Origin: Lachnospiraceae bacterium NK4A144
GTDB taxonomy: Bacteria; Bacillota; Clostridia; Lachnospirales; Lachnospiraceae
Direction of reading: 5' to 3'
DNA: 64,000 nt
Assembly (NCBI GenBank): GCA_000424365.1
Contig: KE384175.1
Location: forward strand, 46,212-110,211
Program-made: the position numbers and the translations under genes
The notes under the pieces: generated by a model
Databases searched by the model: none
Seen by the model: the letters and a program-made list of their open reading frames with translations, nothing else
Told to the model about the DNA's origin: nothing
In this document: positions 61,520 through 64,000 of the stretch, piece by piece
Numbering within the stretch: position 1 is the first letter of the stretch
How the letters are laid out: each line of letters begins with the position of its first letter

Positions 61520-62634
61520 TGGGTCACATCAATTCAATTGAAATAAATAGATTTAGAGGTATCAAACAGCTAGAAATCACTGATTTTTCAAATATAAATC
61601 TTATAGTGGGAGATAATAATAGCGGAAAGACCACTTTTCTAGAAGCTATTCAGCTTTTGTTTGCCCAAACACAGATTGGCTCTATAAAAAAAATAATAAA
61701 CCAACGTTCAGTTCTTAGCCCTGATAGAAACAGTTTTTATGTTTCATTTATAAAAATGTTCGATATTGAGCAGCTTGCTGATCAGTTAGAATTTGACATA
61801 TATGCAGAAAGCAGCAATGGTATTCTGAGATTTCAACTTAGTGGACAGGAAAAAAGCATCTCTGGTGATGAGGCTTTGAAATTATCTTCACTATCTCCAC
61901 GCGAAAAAATGCAATATAAAAGATCTTCGGCTTTTTTACCCGAAGCTGCAAAAGTTTTTATCGGAAGCATAGTTTCTCAGATAAACAAAAAAATCGCAGA
62001 GCAGAATATTAGATGTACATCTCTGGACACTGGGTTGACAGGGGGGGCATTGAAAAAAGAAGTTCAATACATACCTTCTTTTGGTCATATGAGGTATGAC
62101 CTTTTACAGAACATTGTGGATAATCCGGAATATAAGAAACTTACAATTGATATTCTTAGACAATTTGATAGTGAAATAGCGGATATTTGTTATACCAAAG
62201 CAGATGATGGGACATATCTTGAAACAATTATTACCAAAAACGGCTCAAGCATGCCTTTTTCAGTATATGGCGACGGCATCAAGAAGATTCTCTATATTCT
62301 TAACAAATTGTTTGCTTCTTCAGATTCGATATTATTGATTGATGAAATTGAGACGGGACTTCACAAAAAGTATTATGATACATTGTTCCCCGTTGTTTTT
62401 GCACTGGCAAATAAGTTAAATGTTCAGCTTTTTATAGCGACCCATAGTAATGAAGCCATAGATGCCATATTGAAATATGGTGATTATGAAAATGAAATTG
62501 AAAAGAAAGATCCTATCAAAGTTATAACTCTAAAGAAAATCAAATCACCGGATAGTAATGTTGTTGCCAGGAACGTTACAGGCAAATATGTTTATGATAA
62601 TAAGAAAGTATTTGAATTTGAGGTACGCTTATGA
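61519..62634 (+). CDS. OLD-like AAA ATPase (AAA_21/AAA_15 type)
   Basis: A 371-aa SMC/ABC-like ATPase: N-terminal IEINRFRGIKQLEI, Walker A GDNNSGKT (Ser35-Gly36-Lys37-Thr38), signature-like SVYGDGIKKILYIL, Walker B Asp275-Glu276 in LLIDEIETG and switch His in FIATHSNEA. OLD proteins normally carry a TOPRIM nuclease on the same chain; here the chain stops after the ATPase and a separate gene supplies TOPRIM. It begins at TAATG from the HTH gene and overlaps the next gene by four bases. Anti-phage systems such as Gabija, PARIS and retron-associated types use this layout. Confidence 0.88.
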   Translation: MGHINSIEINRFRGIKQLEITDFSNINLIVGDNNSGKTTFLEAIQLLFAQTQIGSIKKIINQRSVLSPDRNSFYVSFIKMFDIEQLADQLEFDIYAESSNGILRFQLSGQEKSISGDEALKLSSLSPREKMQYKRSSAFLPEAAKVFIGSIVSQINKKIAEQNIRCTSLDTGLTGGALKKEVQYIPSFGHMRYDLLQNIVDNPEYKKLTIDILRQFDSEIADICYTKADDGTYLETIITKNGSSMPFSVYGDGIKKILYILNKLFASSDSILLIDEIETGLHKKYYDTLFPVVFALANKLNVQLFIATHSNEAIDAILKYGDYENEIEKKDPIKVITLKKIKSPDSNVVARNVTGKYVYDNKKVFEFEVRL

Positions 62635-63389
62635 TGACAGAATTAGTACTCGTAGAAGGCGTATCTGACGTTCTGCTTATTAGCTACTATTTACAAAAAA
62701 TATACGGATGGAAGCACGAAAACAGTAATATGCTAGGCATGACGGCAAATGACGCTTATGAACATGTAGAGAGTCTTGCTAAAGAAGATAGCCAGCTTAT
62801 CTTATGTGGGGTCGGTGGTAACGGGAAATTTGCTTCATTTGTAGAAAAACATCGAGTAAATACAATGCTCATTGAAAAAAATATTGCATCTTTAATGATT
62901 GTAACTGACAGGGATGAAGACACTGACGGCAAGATAGCAAGAAGAATCAAAAAGGCACTTGCTGGTCTTACTATTAGGGCTGGACGGTGGATTAGCAACG
63001 ATATTACTGATTCATTTGGACAATCAAAAAGCATAAACACATATCTGTTGGTTGTTCCTAACGATGAAAAAGGTGCGTTGGAGAGAGTTATCATCAATGC
63101 ACTGAAGGATATTCCTGAGGAATCGGATTTAATTAGGGAAGTGAGCACTTTTATCGATTCACTAAAAGTAGAAATAGTCCCAGAGCTCTGCCAGACAAAT
63201 AAATCCGATAAGGCAACCGTCGGAACTTTCTTCAGTATCAAAAATCCGCAAAATGCAATGCGTTCATTTGTAACAATTGTATCCAAGATAGATTGGTCAA
63301 GCTCGGAATCTCTTAGGCAATTGTTTTTACCATTCCAATATCTTGGAGCGGAAAAGCTGGTAGATGAAAGCTTATTGAATGAAAAATGA
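62631..63389 (+). CDS. TOPRIM-domain protein (DUF3226/DUF4435-like), partner of the ATPase
   Basis: A 252-aa protein. Glu9 in LVLVEGVSD and Asp93-x-Asp95 in IVTDRDED are TOPRIM metal residues, as in OLD, topoisomerase and RNase M5 folds; CGVGGNGKFASF sits between. It overlaps the ATPase gene by four bases (ATGA), so the two are made together. In PARIS the ATPase holds a TOPRIM protein until a phage trigger releases it; in OLD nucleases both parts are fused. Which of these applies cannot be told without structure. Intact and unbroken. Confidence 0.82.
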   Translation: MMTELVLVEGVSDVLLISYYLQKIYGWKHENSNMLGMTANDAYEHVESLAKEDSQLILCGVGGNGKFASFVEKHRVNTMLIEKNIASLMIVTDRDEDTDGKIARRIKKALAGLTIRAGRWISNDITDSFGQSKSINTYLLVVPNDEKGALERVIINALKDIPEESDLIREVSTFIDSLKVEIVPELCQTNKSDKATVGTFFSIKNPQNAMRSFVTIVSKIDWSSSESLRQLFLPFQYLGAEKLVDESLLNEK

Positions 63390-63426
63390 CCTGGATAAAT
63401 TATGAAGTAACAGAAAGAATAATACA

Positions 63427-63460
63427 AAAGAGGCAGGTGCCATCCGGCACCTGTCTCTTT
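63427..63460. terminator. Terminator hairpin, Rpn element copy C
   Basis: AAAGAGGCAGGTGCC and GGCACCTGTCTCTTT around ATCC, nearly identical to the hairpin at 59696. It ends both the TOPRIM gene and the convergent Rpn gene. Confidence 0.85.
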
Positions 63461-63475
63461 CGATTACGCCATCGT

Positions 63476-64000
63476 TTATACGTCCTTAGGCTCATCTATA
63501 TTAAATTCGAGGTAAAGTTTTTCGCGATAGTTCTTATCAGTAGCAACTTTTGCGATATCATCATTGCGACCGGCATTAATAAGAGCATCAATAAGCCGAG
63601 CTAACTTGTCCTCGCCCGCCTGGTGTCCAACCACACGTCCCTCTGCATGTCCCTCTGCATGTCCCTCAGCGCGTCCTTCCGCACGACCTTCTTCACGTTC
63701 TTCCTGACGCCATTCTTCTACAGCCTTACACACGTCAACCACCTCCTGGTTCTCCGGTATCGTTAAATTTAGATTGGTAAAAGTATTGATCGCAATAGCG
63801 GAATCTCTATCAATATTGCGAAAAGCTTTGTCGTTGCTTAATAAATCTTTTAACCTTTTTTTGTCATTTCCGATTTGTACGACCCTCATAACGTGCCTTA
63901 CATCTGTCATAAACACGTTAAGATCATGGATTTCTTCCGGAACCACGAGGTTCATTTTGTAGTCTGGAATGAAAGCTAAAATCTCGGGATCAATCTCTGA
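63476..64000 (-). CDS. Rpn-family nuclease/transposase-like protein, 5' part outside window
   Basis: The frame runs to the right edge (SEIDPEILAFIPDYK before the internal Met at 63955), so the start lies beyond the window. The C-terminal half matches the broken gene at 59748 closely: GRAEG/GHAEG repeats differ in order and number, then LIDALINAGRNDDIAKVA to the end. This copy may be the intact one. Nuclease residues lie in the missing N-terminal part. Confidence 0.88.
   Translation of the reverse strand, partial: SEIDPEILAFIPDYKMNLVVPEEIHDLNVFMTDVRHVMRVVQIGNDKKRLKDLLSNDKAFRNIDRDSAIAINTFTNLNLTIPENQEVVDVCKAVEEWRQEEREEGRAEGRAEGHAEGHAEGRVVGHQAGEDKLARLIDALINAGRNDDIAKVATDKNYREKLYLEFNIDEPKDV

Larger units (their letters stand above)
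63427..64000. repeat. Direct repeat flanking the OLD operon, right copy
   Basis: Counterpart of 59696-60259; the match continues to the window edge, so its full length is not seen. Recombination between the copies would remove the HTH, ATPase and TOPRIM genes. Confidence 0.85.

Noticed and set aside
1..64000. tRNA, rRNA and CRISPR arrays
   Set aside because: No cloverleaf with TTCGA arm, ribosomal RNA stretch or regularly spaced short repeats was found by reading.

Overview
The window looks like chromosome of a Gram-positive, gut- or rumen-type member of the Lachnospiraceae (Butyrivibrio, Pseudobutyrivibrio or Roseburia-like). This is inferred from AGGAGG-type ribosome sites with several TTG starts, Lachnospiraceae-style lipoproteins, paired YesM/YesN sugar regulators, GH31/GH3/GH43 glycan genes and many PD-(D/E)XK 'Rpn-like' genes. 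Species is not determined. No rRNA, tRNA or CRISPR array was seen.

Layout. 1-9.4 kb: signalling genes (hybrid histidine kinase, HD-GYP response regulator, LytTR regulator, 7TM-GHKL kinase) with a MATE exporter and an orphan sugar-binding lipoprotein. 9.3-13.1 kb: a LacI repressor, two copies of a 16-bp operator, a promoter, a DHDPS-family lyase and an NRAMP-superfamily transporter lacking the usual metal ligands. 13.2-16.9 kb: a lipoprotein, a Uma2-like protein, a PD-(D/E)XK protein, and a palindromic terminator found twice. 16.9-29 kb: a six-gene operon (isomerase-like enzyme, class V aminotransferase, small protein, AraC, YesM kinase, YesN regulator), then a sugar ABC operon divergent from a GH31 glycosidase with a shared operator motif between them. 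29-32 kb: two small membrane proteins, a VanX-like dipeptidase and an SLC13-type permease.

32-39.2 kb is the most striking metabolic block. It holds a LysR DNA-binding stub, a possible 19-aa leader peptide, a YeiH-type transporter, a small membrane protein, a ThiS-like sulfur carrier ending Gly-Gly-Gly-Ala-Tyr, an E1-like adenylyltransferase, a JAMM protease, a TusA-like protein and a siroheme/ferredoxin-type sulfite reductase. A cysteine desulfurase and mnmA follow. The capped carrier tail plus a protease suggests protein-thiocarboxylate sulfur assimilation, as known for CysO/Mec in mycobacteria and the Hcy proteins of Wolinella.

39-51 kb: cell-wall and lipoprotein genes, a polyamine operon (DUF1622, speD, DUF350, speE), a TrmH methyltransferase, a nitroreductase with a LacI regulator, a PilZ protein, and a zinc-type ABC operon with metal-related accessory proteins. 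51-64 kb is accessory: an AraC/GH3/GH43/GPH xylan-oligosaccharide cluster sits beside a deletion scar of an Rpn element, followed by an AAA/PD-(D/E)XK gene, a frameshifted Rpn gene, and a compact HTH - OLD-like ATPase - TOPRIM operon. That operon has two matching operators, lies between near-identical Rpn copies, and is the best candidate for a defence system here.
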